Part shown: in pieces, positions 11,901-22,387 of the stretch | Layout: each line of letters begins with the position of its first letter | Numbering within the stretch: position 1 is the first letter of the stretch | Assembly: GCA_009829735.1 (NCBI GenBank) | Contig: CM020620.1 | Span: 6,094,593 to 6,158,592 of the forward strand | DNA from: Pyropia yezoensis | Lineage: Eukaryota; Rhodophyta; Bangiophyceae; Bangiales; Bangiaceae | DNA: 64,000 bases | Reading direction: 5' to 3' | Notes under the pieces: generated by a model | What the model was told of the DNA's origin: nothing | What the model saw: the letters and a program-made list of their open reading frames with translations, nothing else | Databases searched by the model: none | Translations under genes and position numbers: made by a program

Positions 11901-13171
11901 ACCCCACAGCCGGACACCCGGTGGGTTCGCGCATGTTCGCAGCAATGCGAAGGTTCTTCTACTGGCCAGCTATGGCCGTCGACGTAATCGACCACGTGCG
12001 GGGATGCCACCAGTGTGCACGGAATCGTATGAGTCTTCATAGGCGAGCATCCGCTATGAAACTGTTCCCCCCGGACGGGCCCAACGAGCAAGTCGCTATC
12101 GACATACTCGGGCCGTTTCCGGTAACGGAAGAAGGGAACAGGTACATCCTGGTCATGTCGGACCGCTTTACTAAGCTGTCACGGGCAGTAGCAATCCCGA
12201 ACGATACCGCCTACACCATCATGAACGCAGTGGTTGACCACTGGATCAGTGCTTACGGAGTAATGAAGCAACTCCTCTCCGATAACGGAGCAAACCTTAC
12301 GTCAGCATTCTGCACTAAGGTCCTGGGCATGTTCGGTATCGAACCATGTCGGGCATCCGACTACCACCCACAATCCAACGGGCAGGTGGAGCGGTTTAAC
12401 CGCACCATAGTGAAGATGCTCCAATGCTATGTGGCAGAGCACACGAAGACGTGGGACAGGCTTCTGTCCGTCTTGACCCTGGCATACAATGCCAGGCCCC
12501 ACCGGAGTACCAGCATTGCCCCACTGGAATGGGTCATGCCGATGGGCGTCGGTAACCTGACGCTGTCACCAGGCAGATGCACTCGGTATGACATACCGAA
12601 GGGCCGACCGGCCGAACGGATCCACTTAGCTTAGTTGGCCAAGCTATCGTGGATGATACCCAAGCTCAAGGGTGCCCTTGACCGTACACAACTTCGATAC
12701 AAGAAGAACTTTGACGCCCGGCTACGGGTACGCAACGCAACCCTGGTAACAGGTGACTGGGTCTATATCAGACACCAGAAGTTCCGCGGGAACAAGCTTA
12801 TGCAACCGGTCAAGGGACCGTACCAGATCTTACACAGAGATGATCACTCTGTAATCCTGCACTCCGATACGGAGATACAACGCATCAACCTCAATGATGT
12901 GACACCTGCTCCGAAGCCGGAACAGCCTCAGCCGGTACCGGCTGGGATGCTACATGAAGCTCTTACAACCCACCGGTCAGATGACCCGGTGGGACCGGAT
13001 GGGATTCCATACCAAGTAGAGAGCGTGGTCGGACACACCGACCCGGACCTACCAGGACCCTGGTACGTCAAGGTGATGTGGGTCGGATACGACTCACTCA
13101 CCTGGGAACAGGCGGCGAATATACCCCGCCAACTCCTCATGCCTTACATGAGGCGACGACGCCTACTGTAA
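8990..13171 (+). pseudogene. pol: pol of element 1 with three in-frame stops
   Basis: Polyprotein for replication and integration. All parts are in one frame, interrupted only by TAG at 10688-10690 (CAG in element 2), TAG at 11501-11503 (AAG in element 2) and TAG at 12632-12634 (TGG in element 2). Domains in order: aspartic protease (LDTGAGPN, about 9345), reverse transcriptase (FCTDYRRLN about 10443; YLDD at 10742-10753), RNase H (IDVDACD about 11190; SDHEPLRWL about 11420), integrase (HHCC zinc region about 11890-12020; SDNGAN and HPQSNGQVERFNR about 12280-12400) and a C-terminal chromodomain (YQVESVVGH...WVGYDSLTWE, about 13005-13120). No ATG begins the frame near gag, so expression by -1 frameshifting from gag is expected. 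Three point stops make this copy non-autonomous. Confidence 0.92.
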
Positions 13172-13621
13172 CAACCCAACCGACACCGACTTCGGCTGTT
13201 GGGGGGTGAGGCTTATACCTACTAAGTAGGGTGTCACATGGATTCGGCAAGACTTAGGTTCACTAAGTTGGAACGGACTTAGGCGAACTAAGTACGCTAC
13301 TGACTTTTACAAGTTTACTTGAAGGAGATGACTAACTCCGATAATTTCAAAGTAACCTGAGGCTTACACCAATGTAAACCTTCATCCATGGGGCGAGTGA
13401 CGGACCAAGGAAGGTTGACCTTCAGGAGTATTAACCAACCAGGATGGGTTGGGGGCGCGAGAAAGAACCGAGGCAGGCCACGGCTAAGTCAGACGGGGTA
13501 CTCCCCAAAGGCAGGCATTGGTATTATGCAAACGCCCCAACGGGGGATGAGTTTATACTCACTACTACCCGGCCACCATAAGGGTCACCGGGTCCCTCTC
13601 CCTCACAAACAATAGCACTCC
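13172..13621. other. convergent intergenic stretch with ACTTAG/CTAAGT repeats
   Basis: About 450 bases between the end of pol (plus) and the end of the antisense ORF (minus). ACTAAGT and its complement-type ACTTAGG alternate at about 13221, 13252, 13262, 13277 and 13287, giving short palindromes. Element 2 has a similar cluster at about 50394-50466. This may hold 3' end signals for the two converging transcripts; that is inference. Confidence 0.4.
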
Positions 13622-15991
13622 TCAGCGGGTAGACCCACTACCCGAGGGAGGCCACTCACGCGTAAGCGCGTACACCTCCATGCTCCACCGGTCGGCAATC
13701 TCACGACGGTCTATCACCCGAGTTACCTCGGTGCATAGCTGGACGGGGGTGCTGCGGCCAGCCTCCACGTCCGCCAGAGCGGACTGGAGGCGGTCCAGCA
13801 CGCCACAGAAGCAACGCGCGGACCCAACCAGCGCAGCACCTGGAGGGACATCCCCCCAGCGAACAGAGAGACCCTCCCGCATCTCACGGGCAATGAGGGC
13901 GTCAACGCCCTCATACCATAGACGGGGACCCCCGTCAGGCATGACAGGGGCGGAAGGTGACACTGGCGCAGCCAGAGGAGCCACAGGAGCCGACACGGCT
14001 ACCACCGCAGCCGGTGGCGCCTGATACGAGGCCCGGTAGGACCCTACTGAAGGGGCTCCACCGTAAACCCGGCGGGGCTCCGCCCGACGACGGGACACCT
14101 CACGCTCCACACCCGCAGAGCCCCACTCTCGGGGACGACGGCCAACCGCCACCGGTATCGGGTTACCGAACCACGGGGCGAGGATCTGAAGAGGGTCATG
14201 GATAACCATGGGAATACCCAGGTCAGCAACAGCCTCGGTGGACGCCCACCCCCGGCAATTGGGCTCACCCGGCTGAGTACGCCGGATACGCAACGAGCGT
14301 CTAGGCAAGGGGGAAGCCCCAGCCTGCGGATCCCGGTACGGGGGAAGGGCCAACACCCCAGCCCAGTTCACGGCATCGTGAACGGCCAGCAGGGCCTCGA
14401 ACTCCCGGGCCAACCCGGTCTTCGCAGCTACCATGTCCACGCCCAGCTGCCCGATGTGCCGACGGACACCCGTCGGAAGATGAAACAGGCGCCCCTGCCG
14501 GCGGACGGACAGCAAGAAGGAGGAAGCCTGCCCGAGGGTAACCTCAAGGGTGAAGGTCCCCTGCAACGGATGGACCGGCCGGGAGGCCAACACACTCCCG
14601 AAGTATCGAAGGCAGGAGCCGGTGTCAAACCGGAAAGCAGGGGCGGGTTCCCACCCCTCCTGCCACATTGGCGGGCGCACGGCAGTGTACACCGGCGCAC
14701 GACCGTTACCGGTCTGCAACGCACACGTTATATCGGTGCGGAACGCATCCGCCATGACACCATGGTTGCGTCGCCAGCTCGACGACGACTTCAACCCCGC
14801 CATGGGCGGGTACGGAGCCGTCAACGTCAGGTACGGGGATACCCCCAGGAAGTACTCAAACCCGGGATACCGGCCGGTATCACCCACCGTCTCCCCAAAT
14901 GCCACCGGCTCCGCCGCCGCCGCAATCCCCCGAGCACTAGCCGGGTAGTCAACCTCCCGCGGCAACGCGGGGGCAATCAAGTCGCATATCCCGAAGGCGG
15001 AGTCTAGGTAGACCTCACCCCGCCCCATCCGGGTGCGCCAGAGCTGCGCATGCCGGTCGTCCGGCTGGCTCAGGATCCAATGATGTTCCACCCGGGCCGC
15101 GTTCGGCTGGTTGACCAGCCGCATCAACTCCCGCTCCCAACTCGGGTCCACCTTGACGCGCCGGGAGGTCTCTCCAGGGAGACGCGGCTGGTGGAAGTCC
15201 ACCCGCATCCGCCCAGCGGAGTCCATCGACTCCTGCACAGTCATGCCTCGAACCCGAGCCACCAAGTCGGACATCGACATGGCGGGTTGACCTGCCGCAG
15301 AGGCGACGCCGCCACCCAACAGGGCAACCCGGGCAGGACCAGGAAGAATCGGGGGCGCCGGGGGGAGCCCCACCGGCAGATGGGCCGACACCGGAGGAGC
15401 ACGGGGCCGAGGAGGAAGAAGAAGGGCGGGCGCCCGCGCGGAGTAACTCCCGGAGTCCACTGCCATCCGGGTAGATACGTCTTGACCACCAAGCGTCCGC
15501 GGCACCGCGGGCAGAGCATCGCCGCCACCCGGGCCCGACGTGGGCACCACGGGGGCAGCAGGGGTAGACCCGTTACCCGCCGCCGCGGACACACCAACCG
15601 GGCGGGCACCCGCGCCGTCTCGACCCGCCGTCCCGGCCGGGGTGCCGCCACGACCGTCCGACACGCCGGCGACGCCGTCTTGAGGTAGAGCCGCGCCGGC
15701 ACCGGCGACAGGAGCCATCCGGGCCGCCGGAGGAGTAGGAGTAGAGGCAGCCGCTACACGCGGTTGCCCGCCACCCGACGGAGCCGTCGTGCCGCTGCAC
15801 ACGGACGACAATCCGCCCGGCGCACCTTCCGGGGCCACACGAACGGTCACCCGGTCGCCTTCGTCCTCCGACGAACTCTCCAAGAAGCACTCGGCGGCGG
15901 TGGCAGAGACGGGAACGTCGTCCACCATCACCTCTTCCTCCTTCTCAAGCAGGAGGTCGTCCTCGCTTCCGGGTACCTGGGGGTCCGACAT
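13622..15991 (-). CDS. antisense accessory ORF of element 1, unknown function
   Basis: An intact 789-codon minus-strand frame between pol and the 3' LTR. ATG at 15991 (MSDPQVPGSEDDLL) is chosen because element 2 has an ATG at the same place; the open frame extends upstream without another good start. The N-terminal 40 residues are acidic. Residues about 50-260 are Ala/Pro/Gly-rich and probably disordered. About 260-620 is an ordered-looking middle region with motifs PDDRHAQLWRTR, CDLIAPAL, SPYL and NHGVMADAFR. The C-terminus looks helical (DRLQSALADVEAG...). No membrane segment, protease, nuclease or envelope motif is recognised. It is homologous to 50773-53304, and motif order is shared with 45215-46267. 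It stayed open while gag and pol of this element decayed. Antisense extra ORFs are known in plant Tat-lineage Ty3/gypsy elements, but I recognise no similarity to them. Confidence 0.65.
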   Translation of the reverse strand: MSDPQVPGSEDDLLLEKEEEVMVDDVPVSATAAECFLESSSEDEGDRVTVRVAPEGAPGGLSSVCSGTTAPSGGGQPRVAAASTPTPPAARMAPVAGAGAALPQDGVAGVSDGRGGTPAGTAGRDGAGARPVGVSAAAGNGSTPAAPVVPTSGPGGGDALPAVPRTLGGQDVSTRMAVDSGSYSARAPALLLPPRPRAPPVSAHLPVGLPPAPPILPGPARVALLGGGVASAAGQPAMSMSDLVARVRGMTVQESMDSAGRMRVDFHQPRLPGETSRRVKVDPSWERELMRLVNQPNAARVEHHWILSQPDDRHAQLWRTRMGRGEVYLDSAFGICDLIAPALPREVDYPASARGIAAAAEPVAFGETVGDTGRYPGFEYFLGVSPYLTLTAPYPPMAGLKSSSSWRRNHGVMADAFRTDITCALQTGNGRAPVYTAVRPPMWQEGWEPAPAFRFDTGSCLRYFGSVLASRPVHPLQGTFTLEVTLGQASSFLLSVRRQGRLFHLPTGVRRHIGQLGVDMVAAKTGLAREFEALLAVHDAVNWAGVLALPPYRDPQAGASPLPRRSLRIRRTQPGEPNCRGWASTEAVADLGIPMVIHDPLQILAPWFGNPIPVAVGRRPREWGSAGVEREVSRRRAEPRRVYGGAPSVGSYRASYQAPPAAVVAVSAPVAPLAAPVSPSAPVMPDGGPRLWYEGVDALIAREMREGLSVRWGDVPPGAALVGSARCFCGVLDRLQSALADVEAGRSTPVQLCTEVTRVIDRREIADRWSMEVYALTREWPPSGSGSTR

Positions 15992-16577
15992 GGTGAAACC
16001 GGGGTAGCAGGGGCGCCCCGTGCCGAAAAGCCGCAGCCGGCTCGACCCGGTACAAGGAACGCTCGCGCGGACGAGCCAGGGAAGCGCGGGCACCCGCGCT
16101 TATAACCACACAGCTCGGCACGAGCGATACGGCAGCGCGGGACGACCCGCGCCAGCCGAGCTACGAGGGCGCTCCACCCAGGCACCTGGATCGGGGCCAC
16201 GCCCCCCCACACGGGGTAACCAAGGGGGGTCAACCCCAACCGCCCCCACGCAACGCGGGCAGCCCCCGCCATCCACTCAATCGTCCCGCGAGAGGGGCCC
16301 CCTACCACCAGACGCCTGGTGGCGGATCCGCTTGCACCACCCCTCGGAAAGGGGGGTCGTGAACAGAAACCCGCATCGGGAATTCAACGGTCTGGAAAAC
16401 GGATCGTGTGTGTACCACACAGAGGGGGGCACCCCCCTCAGACAACCTCGAAAAGGGGTGTCTGTCGCGACAGGGCGCAAAGCCCCACCCGACTGGTAAA
16501 CGGTCACGCGACGCACTTACATTCGGTAACCCGAATGCAACTCGACCCGAGGACGGGCCGAATCTAAGGGGGGGATA
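15992..16577. other. upstream region of the antisense ORF, with PPT
   Basis: About 590 bases between the antisense ORF start and the 3' LTR. The stretch 16300-16577 is nearly identical to 53570-53837 in element 2. Its position upstream of the antisense ATG suggests it could be the promoter of that ORF; no motif proves this. The polypurine tract aagggggggata (16566-16577) abuts the 3' LTR. Confidence 0.5.
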
Positions 16578-16940
16578 TGTAGCAATATGGTTGGCCGTAT
16601 TGTAACCCTAATAATAGGGGGGCCACTTCTAACCCTTAACTTTCAATTTGGGAGTCCGTACTGGTCACGGTATCTATAAGTTACGTATGACCAGAGGGAC
16701 TTGCATCTTGGGGTGGAGGGTAGTTAGTAGGGTCTCCGAGGGTTTATAACGAGGGGGCCGGCGGCGAATCCACCGCCGGCCAAGGTAGAACAACAAACCC
16801 CTCCCATTTGGGCTCCCACCTCGGTCCCGTGGCTTGCGCTCCAAGGACAGCAACCTTGGCCTCCCGGTGACGTTGGTGCCGATCCCCCTTGGTGAGTGTC
16901 CCCTGAGAGTGGACGTGCAGCGGATACCTATTGTGCTACA
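16578..16940 (+). repeat. 3' LTR of element 1
   Basis: 363 bp, same ends as the 5' LTR. Differences are confined to the last 45 bases (gtgtcccctg, gtggacgtg, ggatacc versus gtgttccctg, gtgggcgtg, ggacacc). Followed by cacgg, the right copy of the target duplication. Confidence 0.93.
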
Positions 16941-16945
16941 CACGG

Positions 16946-19900
16946 CCGCCGACAGCGCCTCTACAACGTCCGACACTTGTGCAGACAGCCTGGGGGGGGG
17001 GCGTCAGCGGATGCAGCACAACCGGGGAAAAAGTAGCGGCCACCGTCGCCCGGTTGATGGGGGGCGGTGGAGGACAAAGGGGAAAGAGATCCGCGTGCCA
17101 GGATTGAGCAGGATCGGGGGCGGGGGGGGGGTGGCTTGCAGACATTGGCGGTAGGGGGGGGGATGGCGGGCGTAGGCGGCAGTGGGGGGGGGGGGGGGGG
17201 GGGGGGGTGCAGGCGGGAGCTCCGCCCCATCCTCGACCACCCAACCTCATGCCACGCGCATATGGTGCAGCCGAGAAGGGGCGTCGGCAGCGTCGTAGTA
17301 CTGCCGTTGAGGAGGGGGCTGAAGGGGAAGAGGCGGGGTCGGTGGAGTAGGCGGCACGCGGACGCAAGGCAACGCTCGGCTTGCGGCAGGCGATCATGCA
17401 AGAGTCTGTCGGCCGATTGTCGGACATGATCGTTGTGTCAACGTCAATATTGGGGGTCAATCGTGGCAGTTTAAGATTGCCCGTGCAGGATGGAAACGAC
17501 ATCTGTCTCTCAGGAGGGTGGGATATGAATGGAGACGCACTGTACTATCCCTTAGGTATGAGGCATGGGATTAGAGAGAGAATCCTTACAGTGGGCGGCG
17601 GTCGGAGTGAAAGGGATGGTTGGGCTGGAGCTGATCGTGGGGGGGACTGAGTGGGAGGCGCGGCGGTGGCGGCGCCTTGAGGCGGGCGAGATAGAGAGTG
17701 AGGAGGGGGATGGGGAAGACGGGGATCTTGTGCTGTACATGTGGGCCGAGAAGGAGGATATAATGAAGGCCTTCCCCCTCCGGGGGGGTTAGGATGCGGG
17801 GGTGCCCGACGCCGTGCGGGCGAGTGGCAGCCACCGCGCAGAGTGACGGCCGCGCTTTTGTGGGGCACCCCCGCAGGGCGGGAGCCCTCCCCGCTGGCGG
17901 CGGAGCGGCGACACGACGCCGTCGACGACGGCCGGCCGGCTTCCACTCCCGCCTCTGCACTCCCTCCCCCCGGCGGTACCGAAGCGGTCTTCACCGCCGC
18001 CGATCCTGCGGCCTTCCATGTGCAGAAGATACGCTGAAGTACATAAATCTGGACCTTGTGAATATATCTGTCTGTGCTATTCTCTTCTGGGCTTGACCGT
18101 GCTGCTGTGTGTCTCACGCGGAGACGCAAATGAGGGCGCGTATACCAACAACTAGAGAGACCTACGACGAGTGCCGTTGTATGGTGTTTTTGTCTTTCTC
18201 AGTGATACAGAGGGCTGGGAGCGCACTCGTACACTTGCGCGGCTACTCCAATCGCCGCCGACCGCTAGATAAAAGCCCCTCGCCGACGCCTCTATCCCCC
18301 CTCTCCCCCTACCGCTATGGGCAAGAATCCCGCCTCCAGATCCAGTGCGACAGGGGGTCTGGCGAGGGAGTGGGCGGTTGGCGCGATTTTCGGCTGACTC
18401 CCTTGACCAGCCGCGGCAGCAGGATCGGCGATTGGGCTCGGCAATTGTCAGAGGATCGACAGCAGAACACGAAATTCGACAAGGCCGCCTCCATCCCCCG
18501 CCACAAAATGAGTCAACTCCCCCGCGACGGGCGGGTGCCGGAAGCGGGTGGGTGACGTTGTCCACCCCGCGCTCCGAGGCGCCAACTCCCCCACCATGAC
18601 GGTGGGTGTGGCCCCTTCACCCCCCCGCACACCTTCCCTCCCCCCCCCCCTGCAGGGTCCGCACTGCGGCCTACACGCGCGCTGAGCGGGTATCGAGGGA
18701 GTGGGGGTGGCGGCGGCTACTGCTCCACTGCCATCCCCCCCGTCCACGGGTTCGCAGAGGAGAAGGGGTCTCCCGTCCACTGATGCGTGCTGGTCACCTC
18801 TGGGCACCAGCGCTGCAGAACGCCGATACCCCCGCCCCACGCACAGGGTGCGCGTCGTCCAAAATACCCGGCCAGCCCGCCGCCAGACAGACGCCGCCTG
18901 ACTACCACGTGGCGACTTTTTCTACTCTTTTAGGGGACCCACGGCGCGAGCTCGTCCTAAAGGCGGCCATGCCTCAGGGCCAACAGCCCCCCTCCCGAAG
19001 CCCCGCGTCCCTGCAGGCCTCCCTGCGCGGCTTAAAGCGTCCAGCATGGTTGTGTTTTTGCGACGCAAAGCGGCACCCCCCGCACGGCCCCCTGGCGATA
19101 GCGGAAAGAGCGTGGCAGGTGCGTGCGAGCACACAGCGGACGCGAATGGTTGGGAGGTTACGTCCCCCACCCACCGCCACCCCCCCCGCTCTCTGCTGGA
19201 AGGGGGGCGGGGTTGAGGGGGAGGAGGGAGGAGGGGGGGAAGGGAGGAGGGGGACGGGCACCACGGTCGGTGCAGGCAGGCGTGGTGTGGCGGACGGACG
19301 GCGCCGGCCATCGCAAGGCATGCGACTGACGCAGGGAGGGCTGAGAAGCGGTCAGATGGCATCTACTACTGGGAGTTGTGCAGGGTACAGTACCACTGGT
19401 CGAGACCTACTGAAGCCCCGTGGCGACCTGGGAACTCCACGTGGCAAGTGCATCCGTACCCTGGGCGCTCGAGCGTGTGAAGTCCTCAGGAGTTAAAAGA
19501 AGAATCTACTGCCTTCAACGCGAGGGCGGCGTCGGCTTCCCTCCTCCAGTCTCTCTGCCGCCCCGCCTGCGACCATGACCGCCGTGGAGGCAACGGCTGC
19601 GGCCAAGACCAAGGCATTAGTCACCGTTTCTCGGCTTGCGCAGCTAGGTGGGGGTGACGGCGGCGGCAGCGACGGCGGAGGCGGCTGCGTCGGCCGCCGC
19701 CTGACGGGTGGCATTGCTAAAGAGGCGCGGCATTTCGCGTCGACTGCCACCGACCTATCCGAGACTACCTGTATAATCTGTACCAGGGTGCCGGCCGGTG
19801 AACGAAATGTATGCCCACAACCTGCCACGACAATCAGTCTCTCAACCATTGACTCTGTACGCTGCTTCAATTTAGAACCAGGCGAGTATCAATGTAGATA

Positions 19901-20551
19901 CTTTCAGAAGTGTGTGGCTGTCCCTGTGGCTGTCCCGGTGGCGGATCGCAACACGCGATTCGGCAGGAGGCCGTAAGCAGCGTGCCAGGGCGCGCCGGTG
20001 CCACCCAGGCCCGCTCCTCGGCTGGGCTTTCACGGCCCAAGCCCAGATGAGGTCCGGCTGCCCCGCAGTTACCGAGAATGGGGAGGACTGCCGCTGCACA
20101 TGGCCATCTGGCAGCCGCGGCCGGCGGCGCCGGCGACGGCGCGCCGCCGCGCCCAAACCCATGCGGAGGACGTTGACGGCAGGCGCGCCGGCGAGCCGTA
20201 TGTAGGGACAAAGAGCTCACCGCCGCCGCACCCCAACCCGCGAGGGAGCGGCCACAACGAGCGCGCCTGTCGCCACACCTGCCGCCTTCCCTCGTGGCCA
20301 TGCCGGCGCGTGCGGGGGGGGGGGGGTGCCACCGGGCTGCGGCGAGAGGTGGCTCATCGTGGATGGATAAATAGCGGCCCGCCGGGCTGGGCAAAATGCC
20401 ACCAAGTACAGGGCCCGTTCGCGGGACCGGAAGCGTCTCTACCCTATGGACAACGGGCGCGGCTCCGTGGAACCCCAACTCGCCGCCCCCCTCGCTCCCC
20501 TTCCCCCCCCCCCTCATTTCCCGCTGCACACTCCCCAGCGTGTGTGTTCTT
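16946..20551. other. GC-rich low-complexity DNA, no supported gene
   Basis: Long G-runs, including 24 consecutive G at 17184-17207, and many overlapping Pro/Arg/Gly frames on both strands. A plus-strand frame at 19575-19976 begins Ala/Lys-rich and then has more ordinary composition after a Gly/Asp repeat. It has no recognised domain and may be part of an unidentified gene. Nothing else here can be supported. Confidence 0.45.
17184..17207 (+). repeat. poly(G) tract, 24 bases
   Basis: An uninterrupted run of G within a G-rich strand that also contains several shorter runs. It may form G-quadruplex structure, and its length may be affected by sequencing error. Confidence 0.9.
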
Positions 20552-22387
20552 TTAAGTGAGTTTGAAGACCTGGTTGACCGCCAGCCCCCGCCGGCGAAAC
20601 TCCTCCCCATTGGTCCACCGCACGACCACCTCCTCCACCCAGTTGCGCGCGCCGAGGCCGACGTGCACCAGTCGGAGCTCGTCGGTGGTGGACCCCCCCC
20701 CCGCGCCCCCCACCCGGCGGTGGTAGGTCACCCGCGGGACGCCCCCGCCGCCAGCTCGGACGCGGAGCACCGCGCCGCCCGCGACGGCACGGCCCGACGG
20801 GGAGCGGCCAACGACAAGCGTGATCCACCGGCCGCCCCCCCTCCCTGTGTTGGCAAACATGGACCACGGCCCCGGCAGGCCCGTGATGTTGCGCCACGAG
20901 GTCACCTCTGCGCCACCCCCAACGAGGAGGTCCAGTTTTCCGTCGAGGTTGTAGTCCAACGCCTGGACGCTGTCGCCCGGCGCGGCGGTCCACTGCTTGG
21001 CCCCGTGGGAGGTGGAGCCCGTGAAGGTGCCGTCACCAACGGCGGTGAGGAGGGTGTCGGGGCGCCACGCAGGGCGACCGTTGGGGGTGCCCTTCTTGTG
21101 GGATGTAAACAGGTCGAGGTAGCCGTCATTGTTAAAGTCCCCTACCGTCACGTCGCCCGACGAGTGGCCCGCGGGCAACGACCCTTGCGGGGAGGCAGCA
21201 AAGTAGGAGCCCCGGTTGAGCAACAGCACGTCGGGCCGCGGGTGGAGGCACAAGTAGAGGTCCGCCCGTCCCGTGTTGGTCGTCTCAATCCCCGCCGCAC
21301 CGCGGATGGCATAGCGGAGTTTGTTCCAACCGGCCACAGGGGACAGCCACTTTACGGTGACGTCCTGGAAGCGAAAGTTGTTCGTCGCGAGGAGGATGCG
21401 CAGAAAGGGGAACGCGACCATGTCCAGCCGACCATCGCCATTCAGGTCCACCAAGATGGCGCGCTCCACGGCCTTGCCCTCCAGCCCCGTCCCAAACCGC
21501 ATCTTAAACCGCCCCCCACCCGTGTTCTCATACACCTTTTGCCGCGGCCCCGTGTCCCCCGCGGCGAGCTCATAGTTGAGGAGGATGAGGTCCAAGTCAC
21601 CGTCCCTGTCGAGGTCCACCAGCAAGGGCGTGCGGCCACGCCCGCTGGCGGCGGGGCCCAGCCCTGCGGCAATGTGCCCCTGCGCCACCAAGCGGTTGGA
21701 GCCACGGGTGCGCAGCAGCCGCGGTGGCGACGGCCGGTTGCCATTGGACCCCCCCTGGGCAACCACAAAGTCCGCCGCTACCGCCGGGCCGCCCAGGTCC
21801 CCCGCCGCCAGCCCGTGTGCGTCAATGCGGTAGGGCAGCGGGTCGAGGCCACGAGTGAAGCGGTTCCCCTTGCTGTTCCAGTAGAGCTTCAAGTTTTCCT
21901 TATCGTGGTTGTTCAACACAAGGTCGTACCAGCCGTCGCCGTCGATATCGGCAATCAGTGCGCCCCCATACTTGACCTGGTCGTACGTTGGCAGACCCAA
22001 TTTGGCCGTCACGTCTGACCACGAGGCGGCCGGCCCCGCGCCTCGAACAACGGGTGCTGCGGGGAGCAGGTCGTTGCTGGGGAAGCCGCCGCCCACACCG
22101 ACATTGACATCGACCGTCTCCACCGGTACCCCCGTCAGAGGGGTGGCGCCGACGGAAGGCGGGGGCAACCCCCAGACGGGCGCCGGCCCCGTCACTGCCG
22201 GCTGCGAGGCCGGCGGGGACGCGTCCGGCACCGCCGGTGATGTCGCGCCTGGCTGGTCTGGGAAGGGAAAAAAGATCCACTGCCCCGCCACCAGCGGCGG
22301 CAGCAGCGCGGCGGCGACCAGGCACGCGCCCAGCCGGCGGGCGGCGGTGGTGGCGGCGGCAGCGTCCCCCACCCGTGGCCGACGCAT
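20552..22387 (-). CDS. secreted FG-GAP/VCBS repeat protein with ASPIC/UnbV domain
   Basis: A single-exon gene for 611 residues. Start at ATG 22387 because it opens a clear signal peptide (MRRPRVGD... then ACLVAAALLPPLVAG, cleavage about residue 35). The frame continues upstream to 22798 but is low-complexity there. Residues 40-120 are Pro-rich. A beta-propeller-like FG-GAP/VCBS region carries five D-x-[DN]-x-D-G-x-x-D calcium loops at about 147 (DIDGDGWYD), 258 (DLDRDGDLD), 314 (DLNGDGRLD), 417 (DFNNDGYLD) and 478 (DYNLDGKLD). The C-terminal 80 residues match the ASPIC/UnbV pattern (VHVGLGA...VVVRWTNGE). The arrangement resembles the CRTAC1/ASPIC family, extracellular calcium-binding proteins probably involved in adhesion or matrix; the role here is unknown. 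The stop at 20552 is followed by G/C-rich intergenic DNA. Confidence 0.88.
   Translation of the reverse strand: MRRPRVGDAAAATTAARRLGACLVAAALLPPLVAGQWIFFPFPDQPGATSPAVPDASPPASQPAVTGPAPVWGLPPPSVGATPLTGVPVETVDVNVGVGGGFPSNDLLPAAPVVRGAGPAASWSDVTAKLGLPTYDQVKYGGALIADIDGDGWYDLVLNNHDKENLKLYWNSKGNRFTRGLDPLPYRIDAHGLAAGDLGGPAVAADFVVAQGGSNGNRPSPPRLLRTRGSNRLVAQGHIAAGLGPAASGRGRTPLLVDLDRDGDLDLILLNYELAAGDTGPRQKVYENTGGGRFKMRFGTGLEGKAVERAILVDLNGDGRLDMVAFPFLRILLATNNFRFQDVTVKWLSPVAGWNKLRYAIRGAAGIETTNTGRADLYLCLHPRPDVLLLNRGSYFAASPQGSLPAGHSSGDVTVGDFNNDGYLDLFTSHKKGTPNGRPAWRPDTLLTAVGDGTFTGSTSHGAKQWTAAPGDSVQALDYNLDGKLDLLVGGGAEVTSWRNITGLPGPWSMFANTGRGGGRWITLVVGRSPSGRAVAGGAVLRVRAGGGGVPRVTYHRRVGGAGGGSTTDELRLVHVGLGARNWVEEVVVRWTNGEEFRRRGLAVNQVFKLT

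Larger units (their letters stand above)
6233..16940 (+). mobile_element. Chromovirus (Ty3/gypsy) element 1, defective
   Basis: A 10.7-kb LTR retrotransposon flanked by the 5-bp duplication cacgg (6228-6232 and 16941-16945). The order is 5' LTR, primer-binding site, gag, pol (protease, RT, RNase H, integrase, chromodomain), an intergenic stretch, a long antisense ORF, polypurine tract, 3' LTR. The LTRs are 363 bp each and differ at three positions seen by eye (about 99.2% identity), so insertion is recent. Despite that, gag has frameshifts and stops and pol has three in-frame stops, so this copy is not autonomous. The C-terminal chromodomain of pol places it in the chromoviruses. Element 2 (34280-54200) belongs to the same family. 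Confidence 0.93.

Noticed and set aside
13622..15991. Antisense ORF as a retroviral-type envelope gene
   Set aside because: It is on the opposite strand to gag-pol, and has no signal peptide, fusion peptide or membrane anchor in elements 1 and 2.
19575..19976. Plus-strand ORF with Ala/Lys start and ordinary composition at its end
   Set aside because: No family recognised, half is Gly/Asp repeat, and no splice partner was found; left as unassigned.
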